Origin: Scolanthus callimorphus
Taxonomy: Eukaryota > Cnidaria > Anthozoa > Actiniaria > Edwardsiidae
DNA length: 64,000 bases
NCBI GenBank assembly: GCA_033964015.1
Contig: CM066916.1
Span: 31,327,404 to 31,391,403, forward strand
Direction: 5' to 3'
Both the position numbers and the translations under genes were made by a program. Numbering within the stretch: position 1 is the stretch's first letter; every line of letters starts with the position of its first letter. Below, one piece after another: positions 1 to 11,100 of the stretch. Under the pieces are notes generated by a model. It saw nothing but the letters and a program-made list of their open reading frames with translations. It was not told the DNA's origin and searched no databases.

Positions 1-290
1 AAACAGAATATAGGTTCGGAGTTGTTTCTGTAGAACACTTGTCTTATTTTAAAACATTTGATGAAACAAACGTGACAGTGCCCCTTGAAGTCTTGGTAAA
101 AATGGCTTATTGTGTGGTTCCAGAAATTATCCATAGGAAGGATAATAGGAAAGGATATATTTTCCATACAAATACTGTATTTTTCTTCGGGAATTCCAGA
201 GAGGTGGGGGGGGTCACTTTTCAACACTCTTCCGGGAGGGGGGGGGGGGGGGGTATTTTCTGGAACCACACATTATTGATTTACAGGTAA
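1..290 (+). repeat. Dispersed direct repeat, copy 1 (with MITE 109-274)
   Basis: About 85-90% similar to 29825-30090. Contains an inverted-end element from TTGTGTGGTTCCAGAAA to its complement TTTTCTGGAACCACACA, with a G-run inside. Confidence 0.75.
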
Positions 291-1613
291 GTATATGGCT
301 TATTATGGATTAATAGGTAAATAACTAGATATTTACCTATTAATCCATAATGAGCCATATATTTACCTATTAATCCATAATGAGCAATATATTTACTAGA
401 AATTCAATTCAATTCTATTGATCAACCCCAACCTTTCCCTGGAGAATTCAAATCCCTCCCCGACTTTTAGTTTGTTGAGATTCATTATCCGAGTTAATTC
501 CCTACGAATAACAATGGAAACCGCGTCAACTGTAAACTAATACGGATTAAGCCCCCAATATTAGGTAAATTGGGATTGAAATCCCTAACGAAAGGAATTA
601 CTCTTTTCTTCCCTCGTTCTTTAGGTTTCAAAAGATCTACTCTATTAAGATTACTAACTTTAGAAAAACCTTCAAGTACACGCGTTTTGTCATAGCCCTG
701 ATTTATAAAGTACTCTTGATATTATTTATTGCGTGCCTCAAGGAAATCTGCGCATGCGTCACATAAAGGTCCCCTGCTACCGACGGAACGAGCGCACCAA
801 AGCTCACGATATGTCCCGTGGGAACAAAAAGCGGCGGGAAGAAAGGCAAATTTGAAAATGTCCGTAGACGAGCGGTAACAAAGGCACAAAAGATTAGGGT
901 CGCTGCTCGGTCTGAGGGCCTCGCAGCAATAAATATGTCTACTTCTCTTCTACCTGAATCTTCTGGACACAAAGTCACTGTATCGTTTAGTACGGGCCTG
1001 TGGTAGATCGGTCCTACTGCGGCCAGCCCTAAGGGCGTAGCCATGGTGAATAGTTATGCTGTTAGGTATTTAGGGGAAGCATGTCCCTCGCTTTGTTAAC
1101 AAGGGCCGCGCATGCTTCTTTCCTGCGGATGGACAGGCGAGAGAGACCTGTAGCCCCCAGCGCATCCAGGTAGCTTGGAATAGCATTATTTTGAGAGCTT
1201 TAGACTGCACGGAATCGATAGTATTAGTCAGTCATGCCACGTGATCTGAAATGGAAAAAAACATTATTAGTTATTTCTAGGGGGCAGTTTTGTCTGCCTT
1301 ATGTAATAGTATATTTTCTTTGATTACATCTGAAGTTAGCTCACAGGCAGAGCCCAAACTTCCACGGCACCTTCCCTGTTGGACATTCGTTCCCATCCTT
1401 GCTCGGCGAGATGCTTTCTAGTGGACTGGGATCGATTGTTTACTCATGGGTAAGATCGCTTTTTTTCTAACAGTGGTTTACGATGCCTCCTTTTTGTGTA
1501 GGTAAAGGTATCCCTTTTTACGTTTGCTAAGAGATTGTTGTTGCCATAGAGACGCTTACACCAGAATGGGAAATGTTTGGCCATCATCAGTTGGCCGCTA
1601 AGTTTACTGTGTT

Positions 1614-1650
1614 ACTTTGGCGTGAAAATAGCGTATTTTCACGCCAAAGT
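1614..1650. repeat. Perfect 17-bp hairpin
   Basis: ACTTTGGCGTGAAAATA and its complement with a 3-base loop. No associated gene or T-run. Confidence 0.75.
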
Positions 1651-3585
1651 TCGTAGCGAATGAGCTCGAGCTCTCCTAGTCCAGTCCCCGAACTCTCCTT
1701 CGCGGCTCCGTTGTTGCCTGTGGTCGACGAAAGGAGAGTCCAGAAACCTTTGTATGCGCATGCGCTAGATCTGACCAAGAACTTGTGTTTTTTCGTTAGT
1801 GCGCATGATCCAAAGATTGTTTGTTGAATTTCGGCGGTTACGGTCACAAGGGCGTCAGATCTTGATGGACAAAATTCATGTAGCCAACAGTAAATTTCCA
1901 ACAACAGGGACACACCGCGGGTGACACGTGATCTCAGCACAGGGAGCCCGAACTGCAGATCTTAATTGCGTTTTTTGGGGGGCAGCTTTCCAAAAAATAA
2001 GTCGTACTGTAAATATGTCTTATTTCCCCGGCTCCAGTCATCGCTTGTACCTGTTTTACTTCGTAAATTCAATTAAAAACCGGATTGTCCCTTATAGAAT
2101 TTTAAAAAATCTTTAAATCTTGCAGATGTTCGAGAAACATCCTACCAATCAGAGCGCGCGTTATGTCGTAGCTATATTATAAATATTCTTACATGTAAAC
2201 ATACCTCCATACCTCCAATTTTGTTTTAATTTTGCGGTTTCAGGTTTCAAACCCAGCTGGCACAGAATTGGAGGGGATAGTCATGGATTGGCTAGGTCAG
2301 TATCCAACTACAAAGTTTTATACTTGATTTACCGAATAATAATATGGATGCAAACATTTCTCGATTCTGATTGGTCGAGAGCAGTGCAATTACAAAAGTA
2401 ATTTGCATTCCAAAAAAGTAATTGCACTCAAATGAGTGCAGGTATTTCATGAAGCTGATTGGCTAAATAAACAAATGGATTTTGCGAACGAGCCAATCAA
2501 ATGCGCGCTAGCTGTCACGCCACTCGATCTGTTTGAGCCTTTGGTGCTTACGATTGGTCAAGGAAAACCGGTTGGTTTGATCAGCGTCCAATGGTACAAA
2601 ATATTCCGGTTGGGATGAAATACCGAGTGTGGAATGGCGCTTACCATTCGCTTTTTCGCATTTCGGTTCTTATCGGCTACCTTATTTGATCATAAAACCG
2701 GATGGAGTGCCAATGGTACAAACCATTCCGATCGGTTCGTTCCAACTGGAATGGCGAGACAACCTCTGAAGCTGAACCTCCCGTACCAACCGGAATGACC
2801 GAAACATCGACTGTACCATTGGAATCCCAACCGAAATTACCGGTTTTTCGTTACCAATGGTAAGCACCCCTTGTCAACAAGATCGGAGATCGGCTCTGGA
2901 TGTGGATAGAAGGAGAAATTCGGTTCCTTTTCATGAAAATTATCTTCCGAAGCTTGTGGAAATGAAAATGTGAATTCCTTATGGATTTGAGCAAGACTTG
3001 TTTAAGTTTTCATTCTTTGTTATGGAAGGATATGAAGGGAAATCTTCGTTGACTGCGAATCTAGCAGCGGGAAATGCCAGCGATGAAAATGAACTAGAAG
3101 TCTACAAGAACACATGCGATACGGACAGTTTTCCGGATCAAATTCCTGTCAACTTGGTTGTTTAGCTGTACAAGAAAGTTTACACAAGAGAAGACTTCAG
3201 GTATGTCTTCTGTGAAAGTTTACCTAGCTATGTTCACCTTTCTGGACAATATTCTGCCCGTTTTTGGTGACCGAAAATGCACAAGCAACTAAGCTTTCAA
3301 AAGCAATCCAAACTGAAAGAAACCAACCAATTAATTAATTAATACAGCCTCTCTTATGTTATTTTACCTTGGAATCTGAAATAAAGTTTATGATTGTCAA
3401 AACAGAATTCCACCTGCTTCTAGCATAAAATAAATTTGTTGTGTTAAGTATATTTATGTCAAGTTAGGTTTTGTAAACTTTGCTCGCTTGTTTCGCACGC
3501 GTTCAGTGCATTGTGGCCGCTGCAAATAAGGTTTTCTCTGAAAATTTTTGCATCCATATTATTAATAAGTAATCATACGACTATT

Positions 3586-3718
3586 CTCGTTCAATTTGGG
3601 ATTAATTACACTCGTGAGTTTTTCAAAAAGCTCAAATTGCACTCGCCCTAACGGGCTCGTGCAATTTCGATACTTTTTGAAAAACTCAGTCGTGCAATTA
3701 ATCCCAAATTGAACTCGA
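3586..3718. repeat. Inverted repeat, probable small MITE
   Basis: Arms TTCAATTTGGGATTAATT and GAGTTTTTCAAAAAG with complements, around a centre GCCCTAACGGGC. Confidence 0.65.
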
Positions 3719-4116
3719 AGTCGTATGATTACCTATACTTATTTATGAAATACTGCACTATACATTCCCTAACTCAACCGATGGATATCCCCGGGATTCA
3801 GTTTATTCAGTATGCTGCTAGGCTGACAAATTGGCGGGGGATTGAGGCTCTTTTACTGTGCGACTATGTCAACCGGGCCATCCTGTAATACCAAATTACT
3901 TTTGCCAACTGAAAAGTTATAAGACGAAAAAAACGCTAAGTTTCCCAGAAAATGGTATATTTTATGGCGTTCGCAGCGCAAATACGAGACGCTAGAGCCG
4001 GTACTCGTTAGGCTGTATTCCCAGCCGTTGTTTCTTTGTGCGATCGTGGCTGGAACTTGATAGCCGTGTTGAAAATGGTATCTTTTTCTAGTGCTGACCA
4101 GGCCTAGATTGGTATT

Positions 4117-4455
4117 TAAAAGGCCCGTTCACACGGCGCGATCTTAGCTGCGATTTGAGGTGCGATTTTTGCGGCGATCGCGATCGTCGACGTCATATCG
4201 CGCGGTGTGAACGGCCGGCGATTTGCCTGTGCGATATTTGTCAGTTTGTTGGTGATCTCTGAAGAAATCGCACCCGCATCGCAGTGGAATTTGAACATGT
4301 TCAAAACTGGCCTGCGACGTCGCGGCCACATCGCAAGTAAAATCGCCAAACGATCAACGGCCGTTCACACCGCGCGATATGACATCGCCATGAGATCGCC
4401 ACAGAAATCGCACCTCAGATCGCAGCTGAAATCGCGCCGTGTGAACGGGCCTTTA
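4117..4455. mobile_element. MITE with AAAGGCCCGTTCACACGG ends
   Basis: Inverted ends TAAAAGGCCCGTTCACACGG and complement, with internal repeats of GCGATTT and a second inverted pair CCGTTCACACCGCGCGATAT. About 339 bp, no coding capacity. Confidence 0.72.
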
Positions 4456-5103
4456 GTAGGGTTGAGATTTCATGCATTTTCCCGACAGCATAGACATAGA
4501 CATTATTTAGTAGAGTGCCGTGTACATAGAGTTGACAAGGGCAGAACTCTCTAAGTTTTACAGAAGGTGTTTTCTAATTATGAAACAATCATATACGTGT
4601 CGACAGCACCCCCGCCCGATGACATATGGGAGTCCCCCCCCCGGGGGGGACGTTGTCGCATTAGTAAAGTGTTACCCACCCAAAGTGTTTTGACACATGG
4701 AAACGAACTATCGTCGGGTATGGGCGATGTACGTCACTCGCTCTCACTTAATTGCTGATCACTCAAGGTTTAGTGTTAGATTGTCAGCACGGCCAGCGAC
4801 TAGTATAACCCTTATGCTTAAAATAGCACAAATGTTAAAATGTTGGTCGCAAATGTGGTGGATGAAGACTCTGACTCTGTAATGTTTTCGAACGGGACTG
4901 CACTCAGTTCCCACGCCGTTTTAGGCTCTCAAGTACGATTGAAGTTACTGGGACTGGCCTCTGGGAATACAAGACGAGACTTCCAAAATGAGACTAAATT
5001 TGTTCTCGTAAAATTGTTAGAGCTTTTGCAACATTAATGAATTCTGGCAGCGCTCTTGATCAATTTTCAATTTTCTTTGGTTGTAAACTGTTTATTCACA
5101 CAG

Positions 5104-8100
5104 GTAAACTCCTTGAGCTACCGGAGGACTTTTTGTTCGAGTTCAATAAGGACAAGGATCGATTGGGCGGGGGCTGCATTAAGGTGAGTTTTATCTCGCA
5201 AAAACCTATAAAAGGGACGAATTTCGACCATTTTTTCGTTCTCTAGGCCATACTGCGGGTCCCAAAGTCGACGCATTAAAAAAACGTCCCACAATGTTTG
5301 TATGTCTATCGTTGCAGAACTCGGCCAGCGAATCAATATTTGACCATTGAAGTTATGATATCAGATTACGATATATATTTCTATAAAGGCCTTGATACCT
5401 TTTTTCATTTATTATAATCACTGGGAGCTCTGCTTTTAGGCAGTGCCTAAATCTATATATTATGTTTATCGTTGCAGAACTCGGCCAGCGAATCGATGTT
5501 GGTGACAATGCTTGCTGCTCGACGGGCTGCACTTGACGAGTTACAAAAGCGATATCCCGAGGACGACGAGCACCTCCTCATGCCCCGACTGATTGTATAC
5601 GCTTCCGACCAGGTAACACAGGGAAGCTGAATTTCCCGTGGTAGAAAAATTGGAAGTGTTTCCAGTGGCTATGCATGTGAATTTCGAGCACCTCCCAAGC
5701 GTGCGCAACTAAGACCTCGTTTACACGCCCGGATATGGCTTTCGTCCACACGCATCCGGCGAATTCGGGAACAAATCCGCTCTTCAGAGTAGAGAATACA
5801 GCCGATTGCGTTTGAGCGTTTTACCCTAACAGTTCGCACGTTACGTTTGAACGTTTGAAAGTTGCGTTGTGAGACAAAAAGTCGGACGTTTCCAAGGGCA
5901 ACCGCCATGTGTATTTTTCAGAGAGGATAGAACTCTTTGGTTCGCCATAGAAACGTCTCGTTTCATCCTAGAAACGCAACTTTCAAACGTTCAAACATAA
6001 CGTGCGAACTGTTAGGGTAAAACGCTCAAACGCAATCGGCTGTAACATGGACGGCGAATCCAGACATTTTAATAATCCGATTGCGTAACAAAATCATGAA
6101 CCACGCTATACTGCAATATGGAGTGAGTCAATTTGAATACGCTACGTGTGGAAGGATGAATGTTTGCCTTTGAAAAAAAGGTTTTGGATTCGAAAATTTC
6201 CGGATATGAATGAATGAAATGAATGAATGAATATTAGTTTAATGATCCTTTTGCAGAATAGTGTTAATCACAGGGCTGTCAGTATACAAAGTACAAACGA
6301 GCATCTGATACGGGTGGACAAGGCCTAAATGTCTCTCTTTGGCTGTTTGGGCGTTTCCAACAAACTGATCTGGCTTTTGATTTGATATTTGGATCTGTTC
6401 CTCCAGTAAATCTCCCTGGGTCAATCAGCTTCTTCTCTTGTTTCGCCAAGTGCACTCGGCTGGCTTCCGTCACGATGTTATCTGGGATTATTTTTGGGGG
6501 GTTTGAGTGTTCATACATACACATTGCTTCGTTCTATTCTTGGTGTTCAGATGACGTCATCAAAATCCTAACTTTGAAACTATTGACTTTGTGAAATTGT
6601 GCTTTTCACACCAGTTACAGTTCCCCAATAGGAGTCTTCGCACCAAATTTAATCGGATTTCCGTTTTAGCTCCTGATATATCGGTGCTGCAATTTCTGTC
6701 ACGCAACACTAGTCACGCTTCTTAAGGCATTGATTTCGCGCCATATTTCAGGTAATTCTCCCGTTTCGAGCATTCGGTGAAAGCAAACGTTATAAATACG
6801 TGTAAATTAATCACATTTTGGACAGTACTCGCTCATATTGTGGCCTTAAGGCACATTTGGTAATTTGGCCGCCACACGTTGGAGTCCTTCCGAGGGACTC
6901 CAACATGGCGGCGCCATACATTTTACAGTAAGCAGTTTGCACATTCGTTCGCTTATATCTCGCTTGCAATATAAGATTTCAGTCTAAAACTTGGCAAATC
7001 TATTGAAGATATAGTTCTCTTTCAGAATATTGGCTTTTTGTTCGAAATAACCCGCTAAAAATCAAAGGTCTCCGAAGGTGAACACCAAGAATTAGAGTTC
7101 ATTTATACACATTGCTTCGTTCTATTAGAGTTCATTTATACACATTGCTTCGTTCTATTAGAGTTCATTTATACACATTGCTTCGTTCTATTCAGTCTTT
7201 TATAGAACGAAGATAATTGATGTTATACAGTTACAAAATAATGGGTAATTGAAGCGCAAAAGCCACTTACCCGTTATCGGTAATTCAAGGAAGGAGGATA
7301 TGTTGGTAACGTGGCGTCACAGGAGACAGCTCGCCCCAGTGCTCGCGCGTCCTCACGGCCCATCTCCGAGCACAGGAAGCCCGGCCAAAACGCCAGGGAC
7401 TATGCTTGTGCCTGTATTTTTCATGAACAAAATCATTACAAAGTTGTACCTATTTTTAGGTTAACTGCTGCCTAGACAAGGCCGCCATGTTGGCTGCTGT
7501 CAAATTACGTAAGATCCCTTCAAGTTACGAGGACCAGTCCATGAGAATAGACGCGCTCGAAAAAGCAATCAAGGTATATCAGAAACATATAACTTAGTTG
7601 AAACATGTAACTGCGATCCAAGCTGTGGATTATTCGACGCCATTAAGTTAATAAGACAACGAGTCGGTTTCCATCCACCACAGTTTACTTACAACGTTGG
7701 GGCAATGGCGCCCGGACCGTGAACGAATTTTCACATGACCATGCTGACCACGAGGTCGATACAATACACAGGGTGCCCAATGCCTACACAAACCCAACCT
7801 AGCCATATCACACTATGGCGCGAGATGAATTTATGACCATATTTGGTCAATAATGAACTCTCGACTGCTAACCCAAGTATAGGGTTTCTCTTCATAATAT
7901 TTCATTTTTCGCTCATATAAAGTAGAGCAACAGTGGTAAGTGATAATATACTAAGTCTTGCAAGAACATTATTTTCAAAATCTGTTCAATTGTTTATTCT
8001 GCGAATATTCCGCAGCTTGGCACTAAAGTAATGTATGTTTGTTACACGTTTCAACTCACTTATATGTTTCTGGGTATATATATTTATATGCTTTGCATAT

Positions 8101-11100
8101 CAAGATAGTTCCCTTGAAAAAGTGTCGACATTCTCCAACTTCCCTATAAGGAAATATCGAAGAATCCCAGTAACTTTTTCACTATTTCTATTGGCTTAGA
8201 AAGCTTAAAACTCAACCAAAACTCAAATATACTCGAGGAAAGATGCTATGTGCATTTTCCACTCTTGTGTTCACGGTCAAAAGCCTGGCAACAAGGTAGA
8301 CAAGATACCACAGGAAGCCCGGTCAATATCTAGAAAGGCGACATTGCTATCTTGATATGCCGACTCACGAAACTTATAAATCTATAATCAATAATTTACT
8401 ACCCCGGGTTCGCCTAAACGTGCCGCCACATCTCGCAGAGAATAACACAACTCTGGTATGGATATACAAGACCACTTTGTACGTTTGATTTACACTCAAA
8501 CATTATCTAATATCTAAAGTCCAAAATTCATCTCGAAAAATCCAAACGCAGGATGATGGGTTATTTGTGTACTGTGTGTCAATAAATCCTAAGTTATGGG
8601 TTGTCCAGCTCAAGCACTGTCAATATCGGCTCAAAATTCGTCACAGATTCAAGAGCATTTGCTATTGTGATTTTCGTATTTTCCTAGCATAGGCTCCGGT
8701 CTAGCCAAGGAGGTTTTATGTGAGCCATCTACTTAACCTATTCCTATGTACATAGTGTCGCAGGGAATTTCTGCAGAAAGCCATCCATGGAAAAAGCTGA
8801 ATTTCCCATGGCTATCCATGTTTAGGTGATGGAGGCTACTTGTAATGGGCTACTGGCATCTCTATTAATCACACCTTGAATTTTTATTTTCAGGCTGACA
8901 AGGCTTTAGGACTCTACCCTTTCTACGTGAGTGCATACAATTTACTTTTTTGTACGATGGCCGAGGAGGGACTTCCGACTTCTAATTTCCGACATCTAAT
9001 TTCTCACTTCTAATTTCTCACTTCTAATTTCTCACTTCTAATTTCTCACTTCTAATCACAGGCTCCCCAGGATCATTGAGCGAACTCCAGAGTTGATAGT
9101 TTGCAGTTTTCTTGTGTCGCTGTGTGAAGTTTGACTGAGTTCGATGAGCGCTAAAATGAAAGTACCTACGAAAAATAAAAAAATTGAAAAACGCCCTTAT
9201 CTAGTCCTTTAGTACCTAAATAAACCACTACTAGCATTTATTTGGTCAGAAATGCACTTTTAAGCGAGTTTTAGCCAATTTATTGTCACCTCTTACTCTT
9301 ACTATATGTTCTGGAAGGCTGCAAACTGCAAAATTCCGAACACTCGGCGATCCAAAACTATCCCGCGATTATTTCCCTAAAATCATGGTCGCTTGCTCAA
9401 ACAAACCTCACAGAATTAAAGTACAGCTATTAAGCTATCTTGTTTACCTTTTCGTGGATAACAACCCTCTCTGAATGATATAAATGCGAATCTTTTCAGC
9501 CTCGTCGATTCGGCCTGAAATCCACGGCAGGGACGTGCCCCGACTCCGTGGAAAAAACAAACCGTTGTGACGTTTTTGCTCCCGTCTAGGGGTGGGCCAG
9601 ACATTGTCGCAGACTAGAAGGACAAGTGGTGAGAGCCTGAGACAATGTCTGGCCCACCCCTCGACGGGAGCAAAAACGTCACAACGGTTTGTTTTTTTCC
9701 ACGGAGTCGGGGCACGTCCCTGCCGTGGATTTCAGGCCGAATCGACGAGGCTGAAAAGATTCGCATTTATATCATTCAGAGAGGGTTGTTATCCACGAAA
9801 AGGTAAACAAGATAGCTTAATAGCTGTACTTTAATTCTGTGAGGTTTGTTTGAGCAAGCGACCATGATTTTAGGGAAAAAATCGCGGGATAGTTTTGGAT
9901 CGCCGAGTGTTCGGAATTTTGCAGTTTGCAGCCTTCCAGAACATATAGTAAGAGTAAGAGGTGACAAAAAAATTGGCTAAAACTCGCTTAAAAGTGCATT
10001 TCTGACCAAATAAATGCTAGTAGTGGTTTATTTAGGTACTAAAGGACTAGATAAGGGCGTTTTTCAATTTTTTTATTTTTCGTAGGTACTTTCATTTTAG
10101 CGCTCATCGAACTCAGTCAAACTTCACACAGTGACACAAGAAAACTGCAAACTATCAACTCTGGAGTTCGCTCAATGATCCTGGGGAGCCTGTGTTCTAA
10201 TTTCCGACTTCTAATTTCTCACTTCTAATTTCCGACTTCTAATTTCTCACTTCTAATTTCCGACTTCTAATTTCTCACTTCTAATTTCCGACTTCTAATT
10301 TCTCACTTCTAATTTCCGACTTCTCATTTCTCACTTCTAATTTCTCACTTCTAATTTCTCACTTCTAATTTCCGACTTCTAATTTCTCACTTCTAATTTC
10401 CGACTTCTGATTTCCGACATCTAATTTCCCACTTCTAATTTCCTTCACGAGGAGTCGATCGGATCCGATCATCTTGGCAATGGCTTTCAAAGCAATAGCC
10501 ATCGACAAGATAATAATACGCAATTCAAATATCTTCTCTTCCTTTCTCTTTATATAACGCCCAAATATTATGCGAATTTATCTAATAAAATTGTGGCATT
10601 GGCACCTCTTCGTCCATCTTGGAAAAAAACAAATTGCGCGTGAAAGGCAGAGGCAGAGGGGGCCTGGATGCAGGGACGTAGCCAGGGGGGGGGGGGGGAG
10701 TAGGGGTTCCTAGGGTGCCCAGGACCCCCCTTTGGGGACTGAAAAATACAGTAAACATTAAGGAAAAAGTCGGTTGTGACCCCCCTTTGGTGACGAAAAA
10801 TACAGCAAACATGGTTGTGACCCCCCCTTTCTGAGGACCTGGCTACGCCCCTGAATTAGAAGGAAATTAGAAGGAAATTAGAAGTCGGAAATTAGAAGTG
10901 AGAAATTAGAAGTCGGAAATTAGAAGTTGGAAATTAGAAGTGAGAAATTAGAAGTCGGAAATTAGAAGTGAGAAATTAGAAGTCGGAAATTAGAAGTCGG
11001 AAATTAGAAGTGAGAAATTAGAAGTGAGAAATTAGATGTCGGAAATTAGAAGTCGGAAGTCCCTCCTCGGCCATCGTACTTTTGCCACCGCTTATGAAAC

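Larger units (their letters stand above)
291..4116. other. No recognisable gene; repeat fragments
   Basis: AT-rich non-coding DNA with short palindromes (300-390, 1614-1650, 3586-3718) and TTGGTC/GATTGG-type repeat fragments (2360-2870). The longest open frames are unsupported. If the missing 5' exons of the decarboxylase lie here I did not recognise them. Confidence 0.55.
8956..11075. mobile_element. Large MITE with subterminal repeat arrays in decarboxylase intron 4
   Basis: Inverted ends start GATGGCCGAGGAGGGACTTC, flanked on both sides by GTAC (8952-8955 and 11076-11079); a TA duplication is also possible. Inside each end is an array of ACTTCTAATTTC-type units, the right array in opposite orientation to the left. 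A foldback element (9057-10194) and a hAT-like element (10671-10853) are inserted in it. No coding capacity. Confidence 0.7.

Noticed and set aside
818..1006. A 62-codon basic open frame starting MGTKSGGKKGKFENVRRR
   Set aside because: Short, begins at no clear start context, no homologue recognised and no splice partners; likely chance.
3022..3168. 47-codon frame MEGYEGKSSLTANLAAG...
   Set aside because: Too short to support, no family recognised, no link to the decarboxylase frame although it lies upstream.
7345..7372. Candidate for the missing His exon (GCCCATCTCCGAGCACAG)
   Set aside because: Would encode AHLRAQ rather than AHSSVE-like residues and lacks convincing splice borders.
9592..9834. 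Open frame spanning the foldback centre
   Set aside because: The same peptide appears on both strands because of the palindrome; no domain recognised.
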